This document shows, piece after piece, positions 1-7,727 of a stretch of 64,000 nucleotides of DNA. The notes under the pieces were generated by a model that was not told the DNA's origin, made no database searches, and saw nothing but the letters and a program-made list of their open reading frames with translations. The stretch lies in assembly GCF_900604515.1 (NCBI RefSeq), contig NZ_UWOS01000001.1:310001-374000 (forward strand), in the 5' to 3' direction. The DNA is from Arcanobacterium ihumii (GTDB taxonomy: Bacteria > Actinomycetota > Actinomycetes > Actinomycetales > Actinomycetaceae). Both the position numbers and the translations under genes were made by a program. Numbering within the stretch: position 1 is the stretch's first letter; every line of letters starts with the position of its first letter.

Positions 1-2
1 CA

Positions 3-656
3 ACGGGTGTCGATCCAACGGAGGCTCGGCTCGTTACCGCTTCTGTCGTCGTCGTTGATGCCGACCAGATCACAAAGCATTACTGGCTGGCTGATCCAGA
101 AGTTGAGATCCCTCTTTCTGCCCAAAACGTCCACGGTATTTCAACCGAGAAAGCACGCCGGGAGGGTCGTCCAATCCGGGAGGTCCTCAGTGAGTTAGCC
201 GAGCTCCTACACTTCCATATGCAGCAGAAGCACGCAATCGTCGCATTTAATGCTTCGTATGATTTGACGCTTATCGAAAGCGAGTTGAGCCGGCATAACC
301 TCCCTACGTTAGAAGAACGGCTCGGGCATCCAATTTCCCCGGTGGTGGATCCTTTTATCCTTGATAAGACCCTTGATCGGTGGCGCCGTGGAAAACGCAC
401 GCTAGAACTGGTTGCTCAGCACTACGGCGTTTGGGATGATGATTCCTTCCATAATGCGGAAGCGGACGTGCTTGTGACACTTCGGGTTTTGGGAGCAATC
501 CTTCGCAAATTCCCAGACGCGGCTTCTTCAAGTCTGGAAGAACTCATGGCCCGCCAGCTCGAAACCTATACAGAGACCGCGAATTACTTCGCTAAGAGAG
601 CCGCCGAGCGTGGGCAGTCATACACTCAGCCGGTTGGATGGCCGGTTGCCAGGTAG
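3..656 (+). CDS. DnaQ-like 3'-5' exonuclease, 5'-truncated by window edge
   Basis: This is the C-terminal part of a DEDDh 3'-5' exonuclease of the DnaQ / DNA polymerase III epsilon family. The open frame continues beyond the left edge, so the ExoI Asp-Glu motif is probably just outside; the first visible residues, TGVDPTEARLV, are the stretch that normally follows it. ExoII is visible as AFNASYDLTLIE (codons near 240-275) and ExoIII as HNAEAD (near 450-470), which has the His-x4-Asp spacing of the DEDDh class. The visible part is about 217 residues and the family is usually about 220-250, so little is missing. The ATG at 219 is internal. No polymerase or GIY-YIG domain follows; it is a stand-alone nuclease, and its role in replication or repair cannot be told from sequence. 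Confidence 0.85.
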   Translation, partial: TGVDPTEARLVTASVVVVDADQITKHYWLADPEVEIPLSAQNVHGISTEKARREGRPIREVLSELAELLHFHMQQKHAIVAFNASYDLTLIESELSRHNLPTLEERLGHPISPVVDPFILDKTLDRWRRGKRTLELVAQHYGVWDDDSFHNAEADVLVTLRVLGAILRKFPDAASSSLEELMARQLETYTETANYFAKRAAERGQSYTQPVGWPVAR

Positions 657-701
657 GTCATTAAATCCGGTCGATAAATCGGTAACGAGGTCTGGTCAAA
701 A

Positions 702-1700
702 TTGGAAATCAAATCACGATGGTCGCGGTCGATGATGCCACGCTTTGCAATTACATTAGTAGTTTTGATTTTCTTTGCTCTCTTGGTATTTTTTATCCGA
801 CCAACTTCCTCCCAGCTTAACGTCATATGTTCAAATAACTTGGAATCGTGTGAGGCGCTGGCGCGCTCCTTTGAGAAAAATTCACATAAACGAGTTTCTG
901 TCGTGCGCCTTCCAACTTCAGAAGCACTTGCCCGCCTTAAAGGCATGAAATATCGCAATGACTTTGATGTTTGGGTAGGTGGGCCGACCGAAGCCTATGT
1001 TTTGGCAGACGACGCCGGAATTCTAGAAACTACTTTCGTTCAAGGTAGAGATCAAACCTGGATTGGGATTTACGGGGGTGTTCTCGCTTTTTGTGTATCT
1101 GATTCAATTAGGAACCAGCCTCACAGCTGGGAAGAACTCGTTCAAACCAATGGAATCTCGCTTGCTTCTCCGAATCCCGCAACATCAGGTACGGCGGGAA
1201 CGATGCTGTGGGTTCAGTACCTTCGGAAACACAATAAAGAAGATATGAATCATTTCTTGAAGCAACTCGATTCCCGAGTTTCTACCTACACGGACTCAGG
1301 AATTGCGCCGGCGAAGCTCGTTGCTAGAAAGAAGGTAGATGTAGGCATTACATTTGCTCCCTACTGCGAACGCGAACGCGCTCGTGGCGCTGACGTCACT
1401 ACGATTTATCCAAAAGATGGAACAGGATTCGAGATTGGTGGCATTGCGAAACTTAAGAATGCGCCTAACCCCGATGTCGCTGAAAAGTTTGTGCAGTATG
1501 CAGCTTCTGATGAAGGCCAAGAAATCAGTGCGGAATCAGCTATGCAAAATCCGATTTCACCAAGTTTAGATAACAATCTTAATCAAGCGTTGAGCACGGT
1601 TGGAGCACCTATTTTCACAGACCGAATCACCACCAACGCACACTTACGAAGCATGTTAATTTCAAACTGGATAAACGTGGTGAGAAATGGTCAATATTAA
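702..1700 (+). CDS. ABC transporter solute-binding protein, FbpA/AfuA-like
   Basis: Extracytoplasmic solute-binding protein of the ferric/organophosphate group (cluster D periplasmic fold), 332 aa. An N-terminal hydrophobic segment (about residues 13-32) acts as signal peptide or membrane anchor; there is no lipobox Cys. The mature part opens with LNVICSNNLESCEALARSFEK, the usual start of this family, and has SPNPATSGTAG in the middle and PKDGTGFEIGG further on. The tandem Tyr pair that binds iron in FbpA-type proteins is absent from the whole chain, which argues against iron. It overlaps the permease gene by 14 nt and heads an operon with an ATPase and a two-component system, so it may both deliver substrate and report it to the kinase. 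The TTG at 702 is given; ATG 732 or 735 are realistic alternative starts. Confidence 0.8.
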   Translation: MEIKSRWSRSMMPRFAITLVVLIFFALLVFFIRPTSSQLNVICSNNLESCEALARSFEKNSHKRVSVVRLPTSEALARLKGMKYRNDFDVWVGGPTEAYVLADDAGILETTFVQGRDQTWIGIYGGVLAFCVSDSIRNQPHSWEELVQTNGISLASPNPATSGTAGTMLWVQYLRKHNKEDMNHFLKQLDSRVSTYTDSGIAPAKLVARKKVDVGITFAPYCERERARGADVTTIYPKDGTGFEIGGIAKLKNAPNPDVAEKFVQYAASDEGQEISAESAMQNPISPSLDNNLNQALSTVGAPIFTDRITTNAHLRSMLISNWINVVRNGQY

Positions 1701-3318
1701 ACGTCCTCTCCCGTTGCCACATTTGGTTATTGCACAGGTCAACCGACCGCAACAGCTAATATTCTGGTTGCTTGGTAGCATAATAGGAATCATTGTTACC
1801 CTTTACATCGCGATACCAAACTACTTTGCCCACGCCTTCGTTTTTAACTTTGCTTATTCCATCGCAATTACATCTTTAAGCAGTATCGTTGCCAGCCTCG
1901 TTGCACTGCCTATTGCGCTTACGATGATGGCGCTCTCTACTCGCAAACTTCTGCTTTATCTAGGATTCCTTTGTATTCCGCTAACAATTTCACCATTAGC
2001 CGTTGCGACTGTTCTTTCCACCGGGCACTTCCAGTTCTCTCCTTATGGTGAAACAATCATTATCGCCACTCAATTCATTTCGGTCTTTCCTTTTTCGGTA
2101 CTGCTTGAACTCTTCGTTCTTGACCGGCTAGGTTCACATTTAGTTATCCAAAGCCTGCAACTGTCTCTTGGATCACCACGTTGGATGTGGAAAGCACATA
2201 AATCCACATTAGCTCAAGCAATCATCCTTTCCTTTGTACTCGGCACCGGAATCCTCCTTGCAGATCCATCCCTTCACCTTGTGTTCGGAGGAACCACTCC
2301 GTTCCTTTCAAACCATATCTTCCACGTACTAAGTTCCGGCGAAGTCCAAACACTCGCCCTTCCGCATACCGCTGCACTGGTGTTGTTGTCTATCATCGCA
2401 GCATTGATACTAAGCGCGACTCTGCAAAGTTCAACTGCTTCCTCAGTAGCGATTTCAGACGACGAAAGAAATATTTTCTGGAAATTCCCTCTCACCCGAC
2501 TCGTAGTACGGCTAGGTAAAGTGATTAGCGGTATATACTTTGGACTCACGATCCTAATTCTTATCCGTATCGTTTTTGACGGCTTCCTCCCAGGGCGACT
2601 CTTAGGATCAACAGCAGCGGACATAACAAAGCTACCTTTTGGTTTCAGCCACGCTCTATGGTCTACGGCCATTTCTGTGATTCCAGTTGTGCTGATTTCT
2701 TGGGCATTGAGTCTTTATTCAGCCAGCATTACACTTCATCGGCCCAAACTAGCTGCTATTTGCAATTCATTGATGGTTTTCCAGCTCCTCATTTCCCTAA
2801 CAGCAGGAGGAATCTTAATCGCATTCCTGCACCAAGATTGGATAGCGATTGGTGGGCTATACCTCGTTCCACCACTAGTTGGAAACGCGGGCTATGGAAA
2901 CGGATACTTTGCGATCGCACTCTCTTATCTGAGCATCGCGTTCCCAGTAGCACACCTCGTGAGTTATTCAGTATTTGAAACCTATCGACCTGCCGTCCTT
3001 ACTGCTCGCGATCTTGGCGCAGGTAGAATCCGAATATTCTTCACGATTATTTTGCCGAACGTTTTCTCTGTTTGGATCCCAACTTTCGCGCTGCTACTAG
3101 GCTTGTTGTTAGCCCGCAACACCCCATCAATCTTCGTTGATTCGGCAACCTTCCCTCAGATCGGTCCCACAATCGTTTCCGCTGCTGAAGAAGGAAATGA
3201 CTCCGTGGTCTACGCGCTCACTGCCGCCTCGTCACTCCTTTCGATCACATTCTTCGTAATCGGTCTTGGTGGCCTACTATTATTCCTAAACCGCCGGAGG
3301 AGCCATGAGCCGATTTAA
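1687..3318 (+). CDS. ABC transporter permease, fused two-domain (FbpB/AfuB-like)
   Basis: Inner-membrane permease of 543 aa with about twelve hydrophobic segments, the size of FbpB/AfuB proteins in which two binding-protein-dependent permease domains are fused in one chain. The C-terminal half carries a recognisable EAA coupling loop (ARDLGAGRIRIFFTIILPN, near residues 437-455). The equivalent loop in the N-terminal half (near 155-175) is degenerate, so the two halves may contact the ATPase unequally. The ATG at 1687 overlaps the end of the binding-protein gene, and the end of this gene overlaps the ATPase gene by 14 nt, so the three are probably translated together. Annotation pipelines usually call this family iron permease; the neighbouring two-component system and antiporter favour a phosphorylated organic substrate. 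Confidence 0.85.
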   Translation: MVNIKRPLPLPHLVIAQVNRPQQLIFWLLGSIIGIIVTLYIAIPNYFAHAFVFNFAYSIAITSLSSIVASLVALPIALTMMALSTRKLLLYLGFLCIPLTISPLAVATVLSTGHFQFSPYGETIIIATQFISVFPFSVLLELFVLDRLGSHLVIQSLQLSLGSPRWMWKAHKSTLAQAIILSFVLGTGILLADPSLHLVFGGTTPFLSNHIFHVLSSGEVQTLALPHTAALVLLSIIAALILSATLQSSTASSVAISDDERNIFWKFPLTRLVVRLGKVISGIYFGLTILILIRIVFDGFLPGRLLGSTAADITKLPFGFSHALWSTAISVIPVVLISWALSLYSASITLHRPKLAAICNSLMVFQLLISLTAGGILIAFLHQDWIAIGGLYLVPPLVGNAGYGNGYFAIALSYLSIAFPVAHLVSYSVFETYRPAVLTARDLGAGRIRIFFTIILPNVFSVWIPTFALLLGLLLARNTPSIFVDSATFPQIGPTIVSAAEEGNDSVVYALTAASSLLSITFFVIGLGGLLLFLNRRRSHEPI

Positions 3319-4411
3319 GACGCAACCTTTTCCCTCTCCCACCGAATCCCATCACGGACTCGTCGTCAAGAACATAAGTATTCATCGTGGCTCAAAACCC
3401 GAACCGGTAGTACGAAACGTTTCACTATCGATCGAGCCGGGAAAGGTTCTTTCCCTGGTTGGACCTTCAGGATCGGGAAAAACTACACTGATGCAAGCAT
3501 TAGCGGGACTTCTCAATGTATCCAAGGGGTCAATCCGCATCGGGGGCAAAGACGTCACCCATCATTCGATCGATCGGAGGCCAACCGGCTACGTATCACA
3601 AGATCCAACGCTTTTCGAAAATATGAACGTGTGGCAAAACGTCGCCTACGGTCTAGACGATCCGGTGATGGCTGACCACAAGTACCACGACATGATTGAC
3701 ATTGCTTTGGCGGAAATGAACATTTCGGGTATCGCTGAAGAAAAACCTTCACGACTCTCGGGAGGTCAGCGCCAACGAGTCGCGCTAGCACGCACCCTCA
3801 TCAGGCGCCCTCACCTTCTCCTTCTCGACGAACCTCTCGCTCATGTAGATGACTCTGTCCGTAAAGTAATCCGAAAAGATATTCTTTTGCACATCCGTCG
3901 TCTCAATATTTCTGCCGTCTACGTAACTCATGACGTTGACGAAGCTTGCGCTATGGGTGATGCCTTGGCAATCATTCGCGATGGCGAAATCGTTCAGTGC
4001 GCCCGTCCACAGGAGGTTTATGAGCAGCCAAAGTCTCGCTTCGTTGCACATTTTATGGGGATCCCCAATATCGTTGACATCAAAGTCGATCGGACTTCTA
4101 CACCGTATCGTGTTTCCCTAGGGAAGAAATTTTGTGCCTTCCCTGGAAATTTTGACGGTGAAAAATCAGTTCTGTGTATTCCTTCTGAACGCATCCGGAT
4201 ACTTCCCAGCAATGAGGGAGAAACTGGAACATCAGTTATCAGGGGCCACATCATTGATCGTTTCTATTCACGCAGTTTTTACGCATACGAAGTCGAAACC
4301 GAGCTCGGCACGATCGTTGTTCGCGAAGTTTCCCATGGTTTAGCAAAAGATATTGGTCAAGGAGTACATCTCGAAATCGACTATGGGTGGGTGGTTCCCT
4401 ATGGAAGCTAA
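3305..4411 (+). CDS. ABC transporter ATP-binding protein, FbpC/AfuC-like
   Basis: ATPase subunit of the same importer, 368 aa. Walker A is GPSGSGKTT (about residues 53-61), the ABC signature is LSGGQRQRVALAR (about 151-163), Walker B with catalytic Glu is LLLLDEPLAHVD (about 171-182) and the switch His lies in VTHDVDEA (about 207-214). The region after about residue 250 is the size of the TOBE-type regulatory extension found in FbpC/PotA/MalK ATPases. An almost perfect Shine-Dalgarno sequence (GGAGGAG, 2 nt before the ATG) lies inside the permease gene, supporting translational coupling. The 3' end overlaps the start of the histidine kinase by 11 nt, so transport and sensing proteins are made from the same transcript. 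Confidence 0.92.
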   Translation: MSRFKTQPFPSPTESHHGLVVKNISIHRGSKPEPVVRNVSLSIEPGKVLSLVGPSGSGKTTLMQALAGLLNVSKGSIRIGGKDVTHHSIDRRPTGYVSQDPTLFENMNVWQNVAYGLDDPVMADHKYHDMIDIALAEMNISGIAEEKPSRLSGGQRQRVALARTLIRRPHLLLLDEPLAHVDDSVRKVIRKDILLHIRRLNISAVYVTHDVDEACAMGDALAIIRDGEIVQCARPQEVYEQPKSRFVAHFMGIPNIVDIKVDRTSTPYRVSLGKKFCAFPGNFDGEKSVLCIPSERIRILPSNEGETGTSVIRGHIIDRFYSRSFYAYEVETELGTIVVREVSHGLAKDIGQGVHLEIDYGWVVPYGS

Positions 4412-5213
4412 CATATTCAGCTTTGTTTCCTTGCTTTCCGTTGTTCTAGTGCTATCAGTGCTAGCAGTAGTTATTATTGCGCAGTGGCAATCGAATCGTG
4501 AGCTCCACCGAAAACTCACCAAAATTGAAATTCGTAATGACTACCTAGAACGCCGCCCTGCGATGATTTCACATGAAATTCGAACTCCGCTTTCCCTTGT
4601 GCAAGGTTCAGCTGAGCTCCTAGCTGAGGAAACTCCCGGACCATTAAACGAACTACAACGTTCTTTTGTGGACACCATTTTTGAAAACTCCCGCCAAGCG
4701 ATCGATATCGCCGAAAACTTCCTTATTGACCTCAATATGGAGATTCGTCCATTACAACTCCAAGAAATCAACATTCGAGCTATCATCGCAGATACTGCCC
4801 GTGAGATACGCAAAATTTTCCCAATCCCGATTAATATCGATGCCGCAGGAGGTTTACTTCCTATCTATGCGGATAAACAACTCATTCGGCAATTGGTGTG
4901 GAACCTGATTAATAACGCTGCACGTCATGCCGAGAGTGAAGACGGAATCACGGTACGAATCGAGAACGGCGAAGGAACCGGTGCCCATATCTCGATTACA
5001 GATAACGGTGGTGGGATGACCGACCAAGAACTAGAAAACCTCTTCACCCCTTTCTATTCAGGAAGTACTCGCCGCCCCGGAAGCGGGATAGGAATGATGG
5101 TCTCAAAGAAGATCGTTGACGTTCACCATGGAAAAATCCTAGTAGACTCAGCAGTAGGGATTGGAACCGTGATTCACATAATCCTTCCGCATGTGCCACC
5201 AAAAGATTCCTAA
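4401..5213 (+). CDS. Sensor histidine kinase with minimal membrane sensor
   Basis: Membrane histidine kinase of 270 aa from the ATG at 4401, chosen because the longer frame would start deep inside the ATPase gene and lacks a hydrophobic start. One transmembrane segment (about residues 7-28) is followed by a short linker and a HisKA domain; the phosphoacceptor is His58 in ISHEIRTPL. The HATPase domain has the N box (WNLINNAARHA), G1 (DNGGGM) and G2 (GSGIGMMVSKKIV). There is no extracytoplasmic sensor domain at all, as only four or so residues precede the membrane segment. The signal therefore probably comes from another protein, most simply the binding protein or the ABC transporter encoded immediately upstream. 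The response regulator follows after 41 nt. Confidence 0.9.
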   Translation: MEANIFSFVSLLSVVLVLSVLAVVIIAQWQSNRELHRKLTKIEIRNDYLERRPAMISHEIRTPLSLVQGSAELLAEETPGPLNELQRSFVDTIFENSRQAIDIAENFLIDLNMEIRPLQLQEINIRAIIADTAREIRKIFPIPINIDAAGGLLPIYADKQLIRQLVWNLINNAARHAESEDGITVRIENGEGTGAHISITDNGGGMTDQELENLFTPFYSGSTRRPGSGIGMMVSKKIVDVHHGKILVDSAVGIGTVIHIILPHVPPKDS

Positions 5214-5254
5214 AAGCAGTTAAGAACACCTTCATAGCAGACCAAGGAAAGCGT

Positions 5255-5956
5255 ATGAAAAAACCTGTTGCACTCGTCGTCGACGACGAAGCTCAGATGG
5301 TTTCTATCATCCGCTTCGCGTTGGAAACCCAAGGGTTTGAATGCTTAGACGCTAAGAATGCCGGTGACGCATGGAGTTTAATTCAGAAAAATTGGATCGA
5401 TCTCGCTGTTCTTGACGTTATGCTGCCAAACGGTTCAGGGGTCGAACTTACGAAGAAGATTCGGCATCACCATCTAAAGTTCCCCATTATTTTGTTGACG
5501 GCACTCGGCGATGAAGAAGATCGCATCCGCGGCCTCGAAGCCGGCGCGGATGACTATGTAACTAAGCCATTTTCACCCCGCGAACTTGCATTGCGCGCGC
5601 TTGCAGCCGCGCGACGGTTCGGTGATCACGATGTATTCCCCACTACCGAAATCGGTCCCCTTAGCATTCACAGCGCTGATTCCACTGCCTACTGGAATGG
5701 ATCAAAATTAGATCTGACCGAGATCCAAGTCAGGTTACTTGGAATACTTGCACAGAAATACGGCGATATCGTCAGCCATCGCGATATTCTCTCGCACGTT
5801 TGGAATACAGCGGAGACGACTGGTGGTCGCGAAATGATTAAGACGTCAATCTACCGTTTACGTAGGGATCTTACACAGCAAGGTATCGAGGAAATTGAAA
5901 TTTCGTCGATTCGTTCCCGTGGATACTTCCTTAAGATCCTCGATACGTCGTCATAA
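5255..5956 (+). CDS. OmpR/PhoB-family response regulator
   Basis: Two-component response regulator of 233 aa. The receiver domain has the acidic pair in VVDDEAQM (residues 8-15), phosphoacceptor Asp54 in LDVMLPNGSG and the conserved Lys in VTKPFSPREL (about 103-112). The C-terminal half is a winged-helix OmpR-type DNA-binding domain (about 135-230) with LTEIQVRLLGILAQ and the recognition helix region around TSIYRLRRDL. It is the partner of the kinase upstream. The most likely target is the promoter of the organophosphate antiporter gene 214 nt downstream, where short direct repeats of the kind bound by this family are present. This differs from the LuxR-type UhpA and AraC-type HptR regulators that control hexose-phosphate uptake in other bacteria. 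Confidence 0.93.
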   Translation: MKKPVALVVDDEAQMVSIIRFALETQGFECLDAKNAGDAWSLIQKNWIDLAVLDVMLPNGSGVELTKKIRHHHLKFPIILLTALGDEEDRIRGLEAGADDYVTKPFSPRELALRALAAARRFGDHDVFPTTEIGPLSIHSADSTAYWNGSKLDLTEIQVRLLGILAQKYGDIVSHRDILSHVWNTAETTGGREMIKTSIYRLRRDLTQQGIEEIEISSIRSRGYFLKILDTSS

Positions 5957-6054
5957 CGCCGGCGTTAAATAGACATAGCTCAGCAAGGATACATCCAATC
6001 GGCACAACAGGCGATTAATACCTAAACGACAAGCTTCGCACTGCGACACGCCTC

Positions 6055-6150
6055 GGTAACAAGGCTGTTACCAACTGTGACCGTGAACGAATCCTTGGTT
6101 ACTCTCTTCCATGCATCCTTAGATATGTAATTGAAACATTGAAGTTTCAA
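6055..6150 (+). promoter_or_regulatory. Candidate response-regulator and operator sites upstream of antiporter gene
   Basis: The 214-nt gap before the antiporter gene holds three ordered elements. A perfect dyad, GGTAAC-N6-GTTACC, lies at 6055-6072. A direct repeat TGTTACC / TGTGACC with exactly 10 bp between starts (6066 and 6076) overlaps it and resembles the tandem half-sites of OmpR/PhoB proteins. A second perfect dyad, TTGAAAC-N6-GTTTCAA, lies at 6131-6150, 20 nt before the ATG at 6171. The Shine-Dalgarno is AAGGAG. The sites are seen directly; their use by the adjacent regulator is inference. Confidence 0.45.
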
Positions 6151-6170
6151 AAATATGTGAAGGAGCAATC

Positions 6171-7553
6171 ATGGCAAAAAGCCTCGGATTCTTATCCGCT
6201 CCCGGACCAGCACCGCGACTCCCCGAGTCACAGATCGCATCTGTGTACAAGAAGGCTCGTTTTAATGCCTTCATGGGTATCTTCATTGGATACGCGGGTT
6301 TCTACCTGATCCGGAATAACGTCTCTCTTGTTTCAGCTATGTTGAAGGAACACGATATCCTCAACACGGTTGGAATCGGTATCGTCGCAAACGCAGTTCT
6401 TTTCTCCTACGGACTTTCCAAGTTCTTCATGGCGATGCTGTCTGATCGAGCAAATGCCCGCTACTTTTTGCCACTGGGTCTTGCACTCTCAGCAATCACG
6501 AACCTCGCAATCGCATTTATTCCGGCGATTTCCGCAAGCGTCGGAGTATTTGCAACCGTCATGTTCATCAACGGCTGGTTCCAAGGAATGGGATGGCCTC
6601 CGTCAGGCCGCGTCCTTGTCCAGTGGTTCTCAACTTCGGAGCGTGGCTGGAAGACGTCGATCTGGAACTGTGCTCACAACGTGGGTGGCGCCGGCGTCGG
6701 TATCGCAGCAGCGTACGCACTTGCACACTGGCAGCGCACTGAAGCTGACTGGACCCCGGCGTTCTGGTTCCCGGCAATCATCGCACTCGTCGTAGCAGCA
6801 ATTGCATTCCTACTCATTCATGATAATCCTGAATCGCTTGGACTCCCTCCAATCGAAGAATACAACGATGACCCAGCAAAAGTTGTCAGCGATACCTCCG
6901 AGCTCGAAGGCTCTTGGTTCAAGGTGGTATGGACCCACGTACTTACCAATCCAGTCATTGTTCTCCTTGCAGTCGCCAACGTATTCGTGTACACGCTACG
7001 TTACGGTGTCTTGAACTGGATTCCGATCTACCTCACCACTGAACTTGGCGTAACAAATACCGAAGGCGGAATCCTCGGATTCTCCATCTACGAAATCGCC
7101 GGTATCGTAGGCACCCTGCTCTGCGGCTGGATTTCGGACAAGGTATTCAAGGGCTGGCGTTCTGGAGCAGGAATGCTCTTCATTGCCGGTGTTGGAATCG
7201 CGCTCGTGATCTACTGGCAGCTCCCAGCAACTGCACCAGCTTGGATCTTCTACCTCTTGATCGCAATGATCGGTGGTTTGATCTATGGTCCAGTAATGCT
7301 CATCGGACTCCAGGCAATCGATCTTTCGCCTAAGCACGTTGCAGGAACCTCCGCAGGATTCACTGGACTCTTCGGTTACCTCCTTGGGGCCTCCCTTGCA
7401 TCTACCGGCGTCGGTATTCTCATTCACAACTTTGGATGGAACGTCACCTACATCTGCCTAATTGTAGTTGTTGCCCTCGCCTTCATCTTGATGATGATCG
7501 TCGGCAAGTACGAGCGCAAGCTCATGGATGAGCACACAGCTCGACACAAGTAA
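6171..7553 (+). CDS. Organophosphate:phosphate antiporter (GlpT/UhpT/PgtP family)
   Basis: Twelve-helix MFS transporter of the OPA family, 460 aa, exchanging an organophosphate for inorganic phosphate across the cytoplasmic membrane. Family hallmarks are GYAGFYLIRNN in helix 1, GWFQGMGWPPSGR (about 135-147), NCAHNVGG (166-173), GLPPIEEY (224-231) and FVYTLRYGVLNW (272-283). The two phosphate-binding arginines of GlpT (R45 and R269) correspond to Arg48 and Arg277, and the GlpT helix-5 His to His169. The loop signature is closest to glycerol-3-phosphate transporters, but substrate choice among glycerol-3-P, hexose-6-P and phosphoglycerate cannot be fixed by eye. It is separated from the two-component genes by its own regulatory region and ends before two hairpins. 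The codon use looks more biased than in the upstream ABC genes, suggesting high expression. Confidence 0.92.
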   Translation: MAKSLGFLSAPGPAPRLPESQIASVYKKARFNAFMGIFIGYAGFYLIRNNVSLVSAMLKEHDILNTVGIGIVANAVLFSYGLSKFFMAMLSDRANARYFLPLGLALSAITNLAIAFIPAISASVGVFATVMFINGWFQGMGWPPSGRVLVQWFSTSERGWKTSIWNCAHNVGGAGVGIAAAYALAHWQRTEADWTPAFWFPAIIALVVAAIAFLLIHDNPESLGLPPIEEYNDDPAKVVSDTSELEGSWFKVVWTHVLTNPVIVLLAVANVFVYTLRYGVLNWIPIYLTTELGVTNTEGGILGFSIYEIAGIVGTLLCGWISDKVFKGWRSGAGMLFIAGVGIALVIYWQLPATAPAWIFYLLIAMIGGLIYGPVMLIGLQAIDLSPKHVAGTSAGFTGLFGYLLGASLASTGVGILIHNFGWNVTYICLIVVVALAFILMMIVGKYERKLMDEHTARHK

Positions 7554-7560
7554 AACGAGA

Positions 7561-7589
7561 GAATCACACTACGCTCTAAAATGTGATTC
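7561..7589 (+). terminator. Weak hairpin after antiporter gene
   Basis: Eight-base-pair stem (GAATCACA / TGTGATTC) with a 13-nt loop, starting 7 nt after the stop codon and followed by only three or four T residues. It could be a weak intrinsic terminator or a 3'-end protecting hairpin ahead of the much stronger one at 7614. Confidence 0.45.
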
Positions 7590-7613
7590 TTTGCCGTGTG
7601 GGCTAGCCACACA

Positions 7614-7651
7614 GAATGGGGCGGCATTGGGATGGGAATGCCGCCCCATTC
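7614..7651 (+). terminator. Strong GC-rich hairpin between antiporter and FNT genes
   Basis: A perfect 15-bp stem (left arm 7614-7628, right arm 7637-7651) with an 8-nt G-rich loop. It follows the first hairpin by 24 nt and is not followed by a clear T tract. It most likely ends antiporter transcription; because it also precedes the FNT gene by 76 nt it could instead be a leader structure. Confidence 0.6.
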
Positions 7652-7727
7652 ATTATGTGAACTAAATGACCACATTTTTCGAGTAAGGTCCCACGTTATT
7701 CGGCTAAATGTTAGGGAGAATGGCTGG

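Noticed and set aside
702-4411. Calling the ABC system an iron(III) transporter
   Set aside because: Family similarity would suggest it, but the binding protein has no tandem Tyr, and the context is a two-component system plus organophosphate antiporter. No iron-responsive operator was seen upstream.
7596-7727. N-terminal extension of the FNT protein by 44 residues
   Set aside because: The extra frame runs through a 15-bp perfect hairpin and is not hydrophobic or conserved in character; GTG 7728 has a proper ribosome-binding site.
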